Positions 46,613-58,881 of a stretch of 64,000 nt of DNA are shown in pieces. The notes under the pieces are model-generated. The model made no database searches and was not told the DNA's origin. It worked only from the letters and a program-made list of their open reading frames with translations. Each line of letters opens with the position of its first letter. Within the stretch, counting starts at the first letter, position 1. This DNA is from Beta vulgaris subsp. vulgaris (taxonomy: Eukaryota > Streptophyta > Magnoliopsida > Caryophyllales > Amaranthaceae), in contig NC_079210.1 of assembly GCF_026745355.1 (NCBI RefSeq), positions 4,032,784-4,096,783 of the forward strand, read 5' to 3'. Both the position numbers and the translations under genes were made by a program.

Positions 46613-46723
46613 TTTTGAGACAAAGTTGAGAAATGAGAGAAAAAAGAGATCAAAGTTTTGAGGATTCAGGTATAGTGGGTGAGTGAGTGGTGAATGGTGA
46701 CTACTAAGTTCACTGCACACCAC

Positions 46724-46730
46724 CTTTATA
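46724..46730 (-). promoter_or_regulatory. TATA box of unit 4 NLR
   Basis: TATAAAG, 112 bp upstream of the MDIG codon. Confidence 0.6.
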
Positions 46731-47149
46731 ATAGTGATTTAGTGACAACGTAAAGTGAACATAACAAATTAAAGTGAGGCATCATAATTAATAATACATA
46801 GAAGTACAAAAGTGTTTATTACAGGACAAAAATCTCTAAACATGGGAACATTAAATAATAAGGGCAAGAGATTGCTCAAGAGTAATGCCACATTTGGTCC
46901 AACGTGAATATAGGAATCAAATTAAAGCATATTTCTTGAATCAAGGTCACAACTCAGTTTTAGAGGCAGACTAGTCGGTAGTCACAACTCACAATAGCTA
47001 TAAAATATTAAACCTAGTACAGAGTTAATGGGAAAAAAAATATTAACACTCCTAAAAAGGAGATTATACATGATAAAATACTAATGGTTAGTCATATACG
47101 GATCGATTATGAAGGAGGCCTTATGCAATAAAGAAGAGGAAGATGAGTA

Positions 47150-47480
47150 CACCTTATTTGTATATTGAGTAAACATAAAGTAGATGTTGCTTCCCTTAAA
47201 TATCAAAGGAACAAAACAAGCATAATCAATTTCAGATTTCCAAGAACAACAATATGTGAAATCGGACAAATACCAGAATGTGAAACACCACCACCGACAC
47301 CAAAACACTGCCGAACACCGCAGCCACCGGAGAAACGAAGCACAAAAAGTCGGAAAACAGAGGAGCGGTGACGCCGGAGGACGGTGGAACGCGGCAGAAT
47401 GATCGCCGACGAAAATCAGCAAGAACAACCCGAGGAACAGGATGGACTGACCCGTGAAGTAAAAATTTTGGCCTTCAAGA
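47150..47480 (-). other. conserved GGT/ACC-rich block upstream of NLR, unit 4
   Basis: Copy of 2640-2960. The minus frame begins MFLLIFVGDHSAAFHRPPAS and diverges by indel after about 30 residues. Function unknown. Confidence 0.35.
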
Positions 47481-47687
47481 AAGATGGAAATTTCAAATTT
47501 GACAACAAAAGTTCTCTTTAGAAAGTAAATTTCACCTTTTTATGTTTTACTATAGTTTAATATACAATAACCTAATAAAATATAATCCATGTACAATAAA
47601 AAAATTAAGAAATTGAATAGTATAGGATTTGATCTCGAGACCTCAAGTACATATACTAAAGTTTTAATCACTAGGCTAAGCCGCTAA

Positions 47688-47866
47688 GGGCCTGTTCTTT
47701 TCGGCATAAAACAGCTGAACTGAACTGAACTGAACTGAACTAAACTAAATTGAATTGAACTGAACTGGAATGAATAGTGATATGTGAGAGTAGAAGTATT
47801 GTCAAGAGCTGAACTGAACTGATCTGAACTGAAGTGAACTGAAAATAAGCTGGAGAGAACAGGCCC
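47688..47866. mobile_element. Harbinger-type MITE with TGAAC repeats, TSD TAA
   Basis: Ends GGGCCTGTTC and GAACAGGCCC, flanked by TAA on both sides. The interior is mostly (TGAAC)n-like. 179 bp, non-coding. Confidence 0.8.
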
Positions 47867-48499
47867 TAAGTCGTATTTAGTGTTATTATCATAAAGTATT
47901 ATATTAATAAATGAAATTTTTTTCTTACCCGGGACATAGTCCGGGCCTAATAACTAGTTATCTTTTAATAAAACCTGCTTAAAATTTAGGCTATTACATA
48001 CTTGCCGCTTCTTTAACTACATGGCCGAGAACATAAGCTTATACTTTCAAGGCGGCTAGGAACCAAAGATGTGTTGAGCACCTGATACGATTAAGGTTCC
48101 CGAATGAGTGTTGATACAACCTAAATGATTTGTATTATTGTCTATTATTTTATTAAATATTTGTATTATTGTCAATTATTTTATTATTCATATTACTATT
48201 AGCTGATTATGTTATTATTAATTTTTTTGAATTAAAGTAGCACAATGTATAGTACGTATTATACTTGTATTATTGTCTATTATTTTATTATTCATATTAC
48301 TATTAACAAGATATTAGATATATTAGTGGTGAAAGTTTAGATAGGCAAGTATATAAATAGTATATTTTTTTTGTTAAATTGTTTATCGTAAGAGATAATT
48401 AATAATAAAATTTTTTTTTAAAGGGTAAATTTTAATAATTATTATTTCATAATAAATTTTGAGGGGTAGTACGTTAGGGGTAATATTTATGTTATAACT

Positions 48500-48790
48500 C
48501 ATCAATAATTTTGTCTAATAAGGTCAAATAAGTTCCAGTTAGGTCCAATAAGGTGTAATAAGTTTCAATCAAGTTTAATAAGTTGTAATAAGTTTCAATC
48601 AGGTCCAATAAGGTCTAATAAGTTCCAATCAGATCAATAAGTTTCAACCAGGTCCAATAAGTTCCAATAAGGTTCAATCAGGTCCAATAAGTTGAATCAG
48701 GTCCAATCAGGTCTAATAAGTTTAGTTCATGTCCAATAAGTTCAGTTCAGTTCAGATAAGTTCAGGTCCAATAAGGTGAAAAGAATGCAC
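48500..48790. repeat. degenerate CCAATAAGGT repeats
   Basis: Roughly 20 units built from TCCAATAAGTT/AGGTCCAAT. It ends GAATGCACCCTAA, resembling a MITE terminus; the left partner was not found, so probably half of an element. Confidence 0.65.
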
Positions 48791-48949
48791 CCTAAAGAAA
48801 CATGATACTATACAAGATGCTTACATTATTATCATATAGTTTATTATTGTTGGTGCAAATTCAGTTGGTTGACTTTGCAAACAAGTCAATGCACACCCAA
48901 TAGTTAGATACTGAGCGCCACATGAGTCTTGGTCCTCGGGGGTTATCGG

Positions 48950-51900
48950 GGTTTTTTTTTTTTTGAGTAGAAACCTGGGACCTTATATTAAATCAATGTC
49001 CACCAAAGTAGTGATACTTTGGGGAAAGTTATCCAGCCATACAATCTCAGAATTACGGGAACAATCCCAACGAGCTAACAAATGGGCCACAACATTACCT
49101 GCTCGTTTAACATGCAAAAAAGAAAAAGCAACAAAATTCTGAATAAACCTACGAATGTCATAAAAAACTCTAAAAAGAGGAGCCATCCCATCCACATTAT
49201 TCTTCACAGCCTGCACCACAACCAAAGCATCACCTTCAAAGATGACATGGTCATATCCAAGTCGCAACGTCACCTCCACAACAAAACGCGCAGCCATAGC
49301 CTCGGCAAGCGTTGCATCCCACCTTGCCCCAACTCGCTTGGTAGCCGCAAATTTCACCACGCCAGAACTGTCTCGCATCACAGCCCCCATTCCAATCTCG
49401 CCATTATCACTCAGATGAGCATCGAAGTTCACTTTCAACCACCCAGCAGCAGGGGAGTCCAGTTCGTCGGGCTTGGGACCCCACTCGGCATTTGTCGAAA
49501 CACCTTCCCAGCATAATCGCCATACTCCCGCACCATTTTAACAAAGTTACTTGCCACCTCTACTCCACCCAAAGTTTGAGAGTCAAAGATGAACGTATTA
49601 CGACAAAACCAAATAGCCCACATTAATGCACACACCACACTCAGTTCATCCCTCGACACCTTATTAACAAGCCATTCAAAACTTCCATCAAAAAAGGAAC
49701 GAGGCACCTCAGCAATAAACGCCGAGAATGCGCTAACCTGCCATATGGCCCTTGCCTGGGTGCAATCGAAGATGGCATGACAGATGGTTTCTTGATGTTC
49801 CCCACATATAGGACAATTAGGAGAGTCACGTATATGACGATGAAAAAGCCTTTCTTGAACACCCAGACTACCTTTACAAGCTCGCCATATAAAGTGGACC
49901 ATTTTGGGTGGCCCCGGAATACTCCACACCCTCCTCCATACCTCGAGCTCTCGCTCACCGTGATGCAGCTGCCACATCCGGATGTGACCAAGGCGAGCTA
50001 GCCAGTAGCAAGACTTAACGGAAAACATGCCGTTTTATGTAGGCCACCAATACAAATGATCATCAGGCCAAAACCGGGAAAGGGGAATTTTAAGAACCAT
50101 ATCCCACTCCTCTTCCACAAAAGTTTGATGTACAAGCTCCACATTCCACCCTCCCCCCTCATAGTCCATCAATGCGCTCACTCGCATTTCCTTATCGCTA
50201 TCTAAGCGTGGGGTAGGCGTGAGATGCGCCCCCTCACCCATTAGCCATGCGTCGTCCCACACTCGAATACTGTTGCCCGACCCTACACACCACTTCAGGC
50301 CCTCAAGCAAGAGAGATTTTGACCCCCATATACTTCTCCATGTGAAACTGAGATTGTAGCCCCTCCTCGCATCAATAAACTCCACTTTCTTGTAATATCG
50401 AGCCTTCAACAGTAAAGAAAGCAAAGAACAAGAATTGTTGCACAGCCGCCATGCTTGTTTTGCTAGTAGGGCTTGGTTAAAGCAATGTAGGTCTCTAAAC
50501 CCAAGTCCACCCATCGATTTTGGCATACATAGGGCCTCCCATCTATGCCAATGCATCTTTCGCTCACCCTCTTTAGAACCCCACCAGAAACGAGCAATCA
50601 GTGAATGTATCTCATCAATGAGACCACTAGGTAAGCAAAATACACTCATCATGTAGGTTGGAATGGCTTGAACAACAGCTTTGATAAGCACTTCCTTCCT
50701 CGGGCGAGAAAGTAACTTCTCCTTCCAACCCTGCAACTTCTTCCAGATGCGCTCCTTAATACAGGCAAATGTCACTTTCTTTGATCTCCCAATAATCGTG
50801 GGAAGACCCAGATACTTCTCTTGCTTTTCCACTTCTTTAACCCCAAGAACATTCACAATATCATTTCTGACATCACTCCCCACATTCTTGCTGAATACAA
50901 CTTCTGTTTTGCTTAGGTTAACTTGTTGTCCCGATGCTCTCTCGTATTTACTGATTATATCAGCCACCACAGAACATTCATGCACAGAAGCGTTAGTAAA
51001 CAATATACTATCATCAGCAAAAAAGAGATGTGAGATCCTCGGGGCACTCCTGCAGATTTGTGCTCCATGTATTTTTTTTCTCATTCGCCGCCTTAGTAAT
51101 AAGAGTAGAAAAAGCATCAGCACACAAAAGGAATAGATAGGGGGATATAGGGTCACCTTGACGAAGCCCACGTGAAGGAATCAGGGATCCTTGGACCACA
51201 CCATTAATCTTAAAAGTGAACGACACACTTGATATGCAAGCCATAACACGAACAATCCATTCTGCACAAAACCCCATCCTTTCCATTACTTTCTCCAGAA
51301 AGCACCACTCTACCCGATCATATGCTTTACTCATATCTAGTTTCAACGCACACACCCCAGAATGAGTAACATCTTTGCGCTTCATTGCATGGAAAATCTC
51401 GAAAGCCACAAGTGCATTATCCGTTATCAGACGACGGGGGACAAAAGCACTCTGATTAGGAGAGATAATAGTCGGCAAAAAACATTTAAGTTTATTGGCT
51501 AGCGTTTTCGACAAGATCTTGTACAATACATTACACAAGCTTATCGGCCGAAAATCCTTCATGGAAAGTGGCGTGGCACACTTGGGAATCAAGACTATAC
51601 ACGTTTTGTTAATCGAGCTCAAATCAACATCACCATTCCACCACTGCACCATAAACGAGATAATATCTCTCCCCATAATGTGCCAAAATTTCTGAAAAAA
51701 TAACGCATGAAGACCATCTACCCCAGGGGCCTTATTTGGGTGCATAGAAAAGAGCGCCAAGCGAATATCTTCCCCAGTCGGGGGAACCATCAACTCCACA
51801 TTCATCGACTCAGTCACACTACACGGCAGTCCTTCCAGTGCTGCCTCCATCTCCGTAGGATTGCCCGAATTGAAAAGATTCTGAAAATAGTTAGACACAA

Positions 51901-52580
51901 TCTCACTCATCTCATCTTTTCCTTTCTTCCAAACCCCATTCTCATCAAGCAGGCCCTTAATTGTGTTGCGCCGCTTCCTCTGGCTCACCTTGTGATGAAA
52001 ATATTTTGTATTTTTATCTCCATCCCAAAGCTCATTCGCCCTTGCCCTAACAATGCCAGTAAGACTCCACAAGCTTATGTATCTCATCCAGGTTAGTAGA
52101 CACCTCCTTACATTGCTCGAGAGTGGTAGCATCAGGAGATCTCTGCTGAAGCCTATTCAACAATTGCAGCGCCTCCTTTTTCCTTTTCTTTAAATTACCG
52201 AACGTAGCCACAGCCCAATCTGAGAGACGTCGAGAGACCAGGTCCAGCCGAGTGACCATATCCTCCCCAACTCCGTCACCCCACGCATCCTCCACAATCT
52301 TACCACATTCCTCCTTTGACAACCAAAGCGCCTCGAATTTAAACAACTTTTGACCCCTACAAAAAGCATCATTTACCCCCGTTTTCAGTAACAATGGTGC
52401 ATGATCCGACCTATATCGTGGAAGATGAATAATCTCCCAGGAAGGGAAAAAATTACACCAGTCCTCATTTGCCAACATACGATCCAATCTCTCACGAATC
52501 AACGTAGAAGGAGAGTTGCCACGCTGCCACGTGAAAGGATACCCCTTATACCCCATATATTTCATTTCACCGGGGGGGGG
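48950..52580 (-). mobile_element. L1-type LINE, 5'-truncated and decayed
   Basis: Minus-strand non-LTR retrotransposon with all domains in order: end of the AP endonuclease (52565-52047; GYKGYPFTW, RLDRMLAN, RSDHAPLLL), reverse transcriptase (52132-50035; [47 protein letters not shown]), zinc-binding zf-RVT region (50028-49435; CPICGEHQETICHAIFDC) and RNase H (49438-48983; KVNFDAHLSDNGEIGMGAV). Frameshifts near 52060, 51070 and 49436 and a stop at 50035 make it inactive. The 3' poly(A) appears as T13 at 48952-48964. TSD GGGGGTTATCGG at 48938-48949 and 52581-52592. Truncation is inside the endonuclease domain. The C-terminal RNase H is typical of one plant L1 lineage. Confidence 0.93.
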
Positions 52581-52592
52581 GGGGGTTATCGG

Positions 52593-52993
52593 TTTTAATT
52601 TGATAAAATCTTGCTAACGTATTTGTTGTAATTTAATCAATGAAACTACAACGCCTAATTAATTCAGGCGAAAAACATTAATAGAACAAGCAGATGCGCA
52701 ATAATTAATATATTAATTAGAGCCAATCATTCCCATTAAATCACAAAATTCTAGAACAACTTTTTATAATACACAAGGATAATCCAGGCTGGACAATTAA
52801 AGGGAAAACACAAAGATGATTACCTTCATGAGTTCCGGCTAAAACTGAAGATGAACAAACTTGTCACTTAGTACATGCTCTAGAACTAAGAATCTAAACT
52901 ATAACCCCATAAGGGGGTTGGCTAGGCTAGGCTAAGGCTACGCTAGAAAGTAAGTAAATTGCACGTTGTTGTGTATTGATGTGTTTGATCCTT
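52593..52993. other. intergenic or LTR-like sequence, no gene
   Basis: It lies between the LINE and the gypsy remains. It may be part of the long terminal repeat or 3' end of the gypsy element, but no TG...CA pair could be matched. Confidence 0.3.
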
Positions 52994-54480
52994 TCACTCG
53001 TATTTATATTCCAATATGATTTGTAGTAGATGTAGGCTCCATTTGCTCAACCTACCTTTTATGAAAGGTTGGGATATCATATATTTTATGACATATGTTG
53101 GAGACAACACTTCCACTGTAAAGGCCATGAAATAATGTATGAGCTTGATGGATGCATCATATAAGCACAAATACCATTTTTCTGCCATGGTATATTTTCG
53201 CTCTGCGCCATGCAGGATTCTACTTAGATAGAAAATGGCATGCCATGTCCCTTCTCGTTTTCTTGAGTAAGGAGACTACCAATGGAATCTTCACAGGCTG
53301 ATAGATACAACCTAAATGATTTTCCATTTTGCCTTGGAGGGATTAATACAGGAGGACTTGCTAAATCTTGTTTGATTTTATCAAAAGCCTTTTGATGCTC
53401 CTCATTCCATTTGAAATCTGATTCATGTTTTAGTCTAGCTCAATAAAGGTGAACACTTTTTAGTTTTCCTAGCTAGATTGGCCATGAATCTTCTAACATA
53501 ATTAACTTGTCCAAGGAATCTTTGCAGTTCCTTCTTATTGGAAGGTGGCTTAGCTACCAATACTGCTTTTGTCTTATTTTGGTCGATCAATTTCCATTCC
53601 GTATGGATGAGAAATTCTAAAAAGTTACTAGGCTTAACTCCAAATGCACACTTAAGTGGATTCATTTTTAGGTGATATTCTCTCATTCTCGTAAATGATT
53701 TAACCAAATGTTCCTTATGTCTTAGAAAATCATTTGACTTTACGAGTATGTCATCCACATAAACTTCAATAATCTTACCAATCGTATCTTTAAAAATTAC
53801 GTCCATGGCTCGTTAGTATGTAGCACCAGCATTTTTTAAATAACCAAATGACATTGCTACGTATTCAAACAAACCTGGTGATTTTGGACATCTAAAAGTT
53901 GTTTTATTATAATCCTCTTGTGCAATCCTTAACTGGTGATATCCTGCGTACCATCCATAGAAGATATGTATTCATATCCTGAAGTTGCGTCTATTAGAAG
54001 ATCAGCTACAGGCATAAGATACTGATTTTTAGGTGTTGCTTTATTTAAATTCCTAAAGTCGATGCAGATTCTTATCTTGTCATTTTTCTTAAATCCTGGG
54101 ACTATATTAGAAATCCAGTCAACATATGTTTATCTCCTTTTGTATAGGTTATGTTAGTTCTGGCGCCAGTCTTTTAGGACTTTGGGCCACATGCTTATAT
54201 CCTTCTTTGATAAGTAATTTATGTTATATTATTATCCTATCAATACCAGGCATTTCATGATGCTTCCAAGCAAAACAATCTTTAAATTCTTTTACAATTT
54301 CAATTATTTCATGTCTTTCTTCATTAGTGAGAAGCTTACTTATGTAAGTAACACGTGAATTCTCATTATCCCCTAAATTTATTTATTCTACTGGATCATG
54401 AACTTCCTGTTCAATATCCTCACTTTTTGCCCATACTTTTTTCATCATCTTCTTCTAGAGATTCAGATTCAACTAGGGTT
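52994..54480 (-). mobile_element. Ty3/gypsy pol remnant (RT and RNase H)
   Basis: Minus-strand pol of an LTR retrotransposon in pieces. RT is at 53806-53435 with the catalytic YVDDILVKS and, downstream, FLGQVNYVRRFMANLA. RNase H begins near 53350 (LYLSACEDSIGSLLTQENE) and continues at 53188-52994 (KLIHYFMAF, TYVIKYMISQPFIKGRLSKW). Further RT pieces run up to about 54200. Stops and shifts throughout. No gag, integrase or confident LTRs. Confidence 0.85.
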
Positions 54481-54840
54481 GAGCAACATGTACAAGAATT
54501 TGTGAGAAAATCTTCTTGATATCTTCTAAAAACTAAATCTTTTCATAACTTGATCAACAATAAGGGTAAACTGATGTATTTAATCTTCTAAGATCAAACA
54601 ACAATTGCGGAAGTTATGTAATTCAATCACAATGTTCGAACAAATTAAAGAAAAACCAAGAACAAGATAGTTCTTAGCTTATTTAATGTTAAAGGCAAAG
54701 CCACCACAATGAATAACCTAAGTGTTTTGATGCATGAAGGCAAGGCCACCAGCAATCAAGAGAATTGTGTAAACACACTCAAGTTTATGAAAAACTCACG
54801 AAATCTTATTAAAACACTCTATGAAAAATAAGCGAGAATA
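54481..54840. other. unassigned sequence
   Basis: AT-rich, with a repeated AAGGCAA(A/G)GCCACCA motif. Probably transposon-derived because it separates the gypsy remains from the second NLR-flank copy. No gene seen. Confidence 0.3.
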
Positions 54841-54844
54841 ACTC

Positions 54845-56330
54845 AAGGAACATGATGGAGTGACGAAGTGACCCGTGAAGGAAAAATTTTGGCCTGCAAG
54901 GAAGATGGAAATTTGACAACAAAAATTTTCTTTACAATTAAAATGAGTTTCACCTTCATCAAAGATGTTTTACTATAGTTTACTCCCTCTGTCCCAAATG
55001 AAAATATAGCTCTCATTTCCCTTTTTTTACGCTAATTTATGCAAGTAAAATCTATGAGAAATAGTAAAGATTTTTTGTGTATTTAAATAAATGTTGTATG
55101 GAAAAAGATGATTTTAGGTGAGAGAATGGAGAATAATTGGTAAAATAGCATTAATTGTAACATTTTGGTTGAATAAACAACAAAATTCAAGAAGCAAATA
55201 AATGATGGGACACGGTTTTTCTAGACAAATTACGGACAAATGTGAAACTAAATATGGAAATGGAAACTATATTTTGGGACACCCAAAATGGAAATGTGAA
55301 CTATATTTTGGAATGGAGGGAGTAGTATACAATTAATCTAATAAAATAAAATTATCCTTTAATAAAACCTGTTTAAAATTTGGGCTATTACAAACTCGCC
55401 GTTTTTTTTAACTATATGGCGGAGAATATAAATTTATATGCTTGCAAGGCGGCTAGGAACCACAGATGTATTGAGCACTTGATACGATTAAGGTTCCCAA
55501 ATGAGTGTTGATACTCCAGCCGATGGCTCCTCCACATTTGTAGTTTCTTCCTTTATTTATCAAGTTGGTCAATGATGAATTGGGGGGAGAGTCGTGAACC
55601 ATAATGCCATGACTTAGGTTTTTGGGTGGTAGGACTCACATATATGGATGTCATTCATGTCAATGGTTCGGGTTTGGACGGGTCTAACCAGAAATGAAAC
55701 TAGAATCACCCCAGACCCCTTGGATCCATTTGAATCTTACGCAGATCAGTTGGTTTTAGCGGGTCCTGAATTCAAAATTGGTCCTTAATTTTTTTTTGTC
55801 AATATCCTTTAATATATATGTTTTTTCCGCCAAATGTTTAACCATATAACTATGTTAGTGCTAAGCTCGACTATTAACTACTTATTAAATAATATTCTAT
55901 AAATCTATTTCAATTCAAAAGTTTAGTGCACAAGACAATTAAAGATAACGATACTATACAAGATGCTTACATTATTATCATATACTTTATTATGTAACAT
56001 TAAAAATACCTTCTTTAGGGTGTTATCTTTCTCTTGAGGATGTTTTCTAAAGAAGGTGTGACATTGCTAAGAAGCTAAGTCTCCAATTTAATTTGAACTC
56101 CCTCTCTAACTCTTAGCTTATTTTAGCACCCTAGGTGTGGTTATAATGTTTTTCATTGAAAATTTTAAACTTAATTTGAATGAATTGATGCTAAGTTCAT
56201 GATTACTTGTGTGTAGTTGTTTTTTATTATGTAATTTCGAGCTTATGAATGTTATTGGTTATTTATAAACGATTACTCGATGACATACATTTGTTTGGTT
56301 TTGCATGATTTGGAACCCTTATTTTAATAA
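54845..56330. other. second copy of NLR 5'-flank spacer in unit 4
   Basis: Starts inside the region equal to 47440-47480 (GACCCGTGAAGGAAAAATTTTGGCC) and repeats the spacer up to the ATPase side. The stretch at 55455-55510 is the partner of 48055-48115, so unit 4 holds this part twice on either side of the LINE/gypsy block. The Helitron seen in units 1 and 2 is missing at about 55795. Confidence 0.6.
54983..55322. mobile_element. Stowaway-type MITE, TSD TA
   Basis: CTCCCTCTGTCCCAAATG at the left and an inverse-like TTTTGGAATGGAGGGAG at the right, flanked by TA. The other flanks read TAGTTTACTATACAATTAA without it. Confidence 0.85.
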
Positions 56331-57491
56331 AGAGTTTTTCGTCAAAGACAACCTTTTATATATACTTTTTTGCGAAAGACAACCTTTTAAAAATTTTTGG
56401 GCAACTTCAAACCTTAATGAAATTTTTTTTGTCAAAAACAACCTTGACCGACATTCCGACGTTGACTCGCCGGAAACTGGCGTTGACCTTACTTAAACAA
56501 TCATGTTCCCCTCACATGATTTCTTTTCTCCCTAATTTTACTTATTTCCCACCCTTTTCCCCCTTAATCACCCTCCCATAGTTTCTTCCCTCCCATATTT
56601 CCTTCCCTCCCTTCTGCATTTTTACTCCCAACCCCAATTCCTCATCTTCTCTCTTGAGTTTGCAAATTCAGATCGTCTTTTTCCTAAGGCTAAAGTTAAT
56701 TTCCCTTTAAACTACTTAAACAAAACATGAGCTTTCTCAACGCTTTTGGATTTACAGAGTATATCAGGAAGGGTATTGCAGGTGGTGAAGTCGCGTAAAC
56801 CAGCGGAGAGAGTGGGAGTAATGCAGGTGATTTTCGAGGATGGTGGAGAATTAAAGGCCTTTTGGGCCATGGTTCAAGAGGAGTTTTAGGGTTTGATTGA
56901 CAAGAGGTTCAGAGAAGATGAAATATAGGGATGAGAGCAGGGTTTTTGGGTCTTCTATGGAGAAGATGAGGTTGGCTATGGATGTCGCAGTTGATGAGAG
57001 AGAATCTGACGGCGGAGGAAAGGTGGTGCTGGTGGAGATGGACTTGAGGACTTCACAATGGAGTTGGAATGAGAGTTTTTGGAGGTTCAGAATTCAGAAC
57101 CAATCCTTTGAAATAGCAAGATGAGATCATGGCATCTCACGATTACAGGTGAATTTTGCTCGACAATAATTACAAAGAGAGAAGGTGAGGAATTGGGGTT
57201 GAGAGTAAAGATGCATAAGGGATGGAAGAAAAGATGGGAGGGTGATTAGGGGGAGGGGGGGAAAGGGAGGGAAATGGGTAAAATTAGGGAGAAAAGAAAT
57301 CATGTGCGGGCCACATGATCATTTAAATAAGGTCAACACCGGTTTCCGGAGAGTCAACCGTCGGAATATCGGTCAAGGTTCTTTTTGACAAAAAAAAATT
57401 TCATCAAGGTTTGAAGTTGCCCAATTTTTTTTAAAAGGTTATCTTTTGCAAAAAAGAGTATATAAAAGGTTGTGTTTGACAAAAAAACTAT
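56331..57491. mobile_element. long-TIR element, MULE-like (unit 4 copy)
   Basis: Same element at the same paralogous place as 11588-12735. The 75-codon internal frame (56897-57124) is also kept with a few changes (KYRDESRVFGSSMEKMRLAM). Confidence 0.7.
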
Positions 57492-57672
57492 TTAATAAAT
57501 TAATCATGTTGTTGTGAGACTCATCATGAAACTAATCATGCTTTACATGTTGAAAATGTGGTGGGATTTGATAGTGGGTAGAATTTTAAAAAATGCTTAT
57601 TCTTCTTGTTGAGCTTAGGGATTGGATTAATTTTGGTTAGTTAATTTGGTGATTGCTTTTGATTGAGTTAGG

Positions 57673-57701
57673 TTTTTTTTTTTTTGGGGGGGGGGGGGGG
57701 G
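57673..57701. repeat. homopolymer pair T13-G16
   Basis: Counterpart of 12917-12944. Confidence 0.9.
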
Positions 57702-57960
57702 AGGTTGAAAATGTAAATAGTTAAGACAAGGGTGAGTTTTGTATCGTTTTGGTGTGTAGAATGAGAAATAACTTGAGTGTTGTGTTTTCTTGTGTAGAGT
57801 AAGGCTTGTTCACTCCAATTTATTTTCAATCCAGTTCCGTTCAGTTCCTAAATAATTATCATTACTATTAATGAGTTATAATTTAATTCAGTTCAGTTCA
57901 TTTCAATTCAGTTGTTTTATGCCGAAGAGAATAAGCCATGAGAATATAATTAATTTGCCC

Positions 57961-58382
57961 TTTACTATTTACCGTCCGTATTTACTAAAAATCGCCCGTA
58001 TTTTTTTCAAAATTTTCCTAAACTACCCCCTATATTCACTCTCTCTCTCTCCCCTCCTCTCACTCTCATTCTCACTTTCTCTCACCTCACTTTAAAGTTC
58101 AACCACCACCACCACCGAAACCACCACCACACCGGAACCACCACCACATCGGAACCACCACCGTGAATTTTTTTTTCCGTTTCCTACACCGAGAAAACGA
58201 AAAAAAAAATTGAGGTGGTTCCGGTGATAGTGGTGGTGGTTCAAGTGGTAGTTGGGGTGAGGTGAGAGAAAGTGAGAATGAGAGTGAGAGGAGGAGAGAG
58301 AGAGTGAGTATATATAGGATTAGTTTAGGAAAATTTTGAAAAAAATACGGGCAATTTTAAGTATACGGACGGTAAATAGTAA
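57961..58382. mobile_element. foldback element with C/T- and CCA-rich arms (unit 4 copy)
   Basis: Counterpart of 13204-13653, slightly shorter in the GGT part. Flanked by TGCCC at the left and TGCCT at the right. Confidence 0.72.
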
Positions 58383-58716
58383 TGCCTAGGGGATTGTTAA
58401 ACTTGGCCCAAAATTACTTAAAATCGCCCGGTCCCTCCAAATATTTCCAACTTTACCCTTCCCTTTTTTCTTTCTTTTCGACAACCACAACCTCCATTCC
58501 CACAACCACCACCGAAACCACGCAAACCACCACTGAAGCCACGCACAGCACCACCGGAACCACGCAAACCACCATGGTTTTGTTCTTCGTTTAGTGCAAC
58601 TAAAACTTTGCTATTATTGGCTATAATGTCATGCTCTTCTTTGATTGCAATTACATATGAACGTCTTGAATCTTTGCCGCTATGATTGAATTTTATGAGT
58701 AAGTTGCATTGTTCAG

Positions 58717-58866
58717 GTGGTTAATTTTTAAGATGTCAATCGATCAGGTATCGATCGTTTACTGCATCGTATAAGTGCCATTCGGAATCGTAAGATGCAA
58801 ATAATAGGGCTTACTTGTCGGGTGGGTAGAGCGGTTCTGGGAGTGCTAATAACATCTGTGACTTGA
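58717..58866 (+). pseudogene. SPD1/Ycf45-like ATPase gene, fragment copy 4
   Basis: Only the exon before the P-loop remains ([29 protein letters not shown]), with an early TAA and a TGA. It stops at a G12 run, and the chromovirus LTR starts 16 bp further, so the rest of the gene is displaced or lost. Confidence 0.75.
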
Positions 58867-58881
58867 GGGGGGGGGGGGTAT

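Noticed and set aside
48848..48937. Possible LTR start (TGTTGGTGCAAATTC) of the gypsy remnant with the LINE nested inside it
   Set aside because: No matching end, second LTR or primer-binding site could be found; too weak to list as a feature.
49082..49516. Plus-strand frames across the LINE
   Set aside because: They are antisense to well recognised RNase H and reverse-transcriptase domains.
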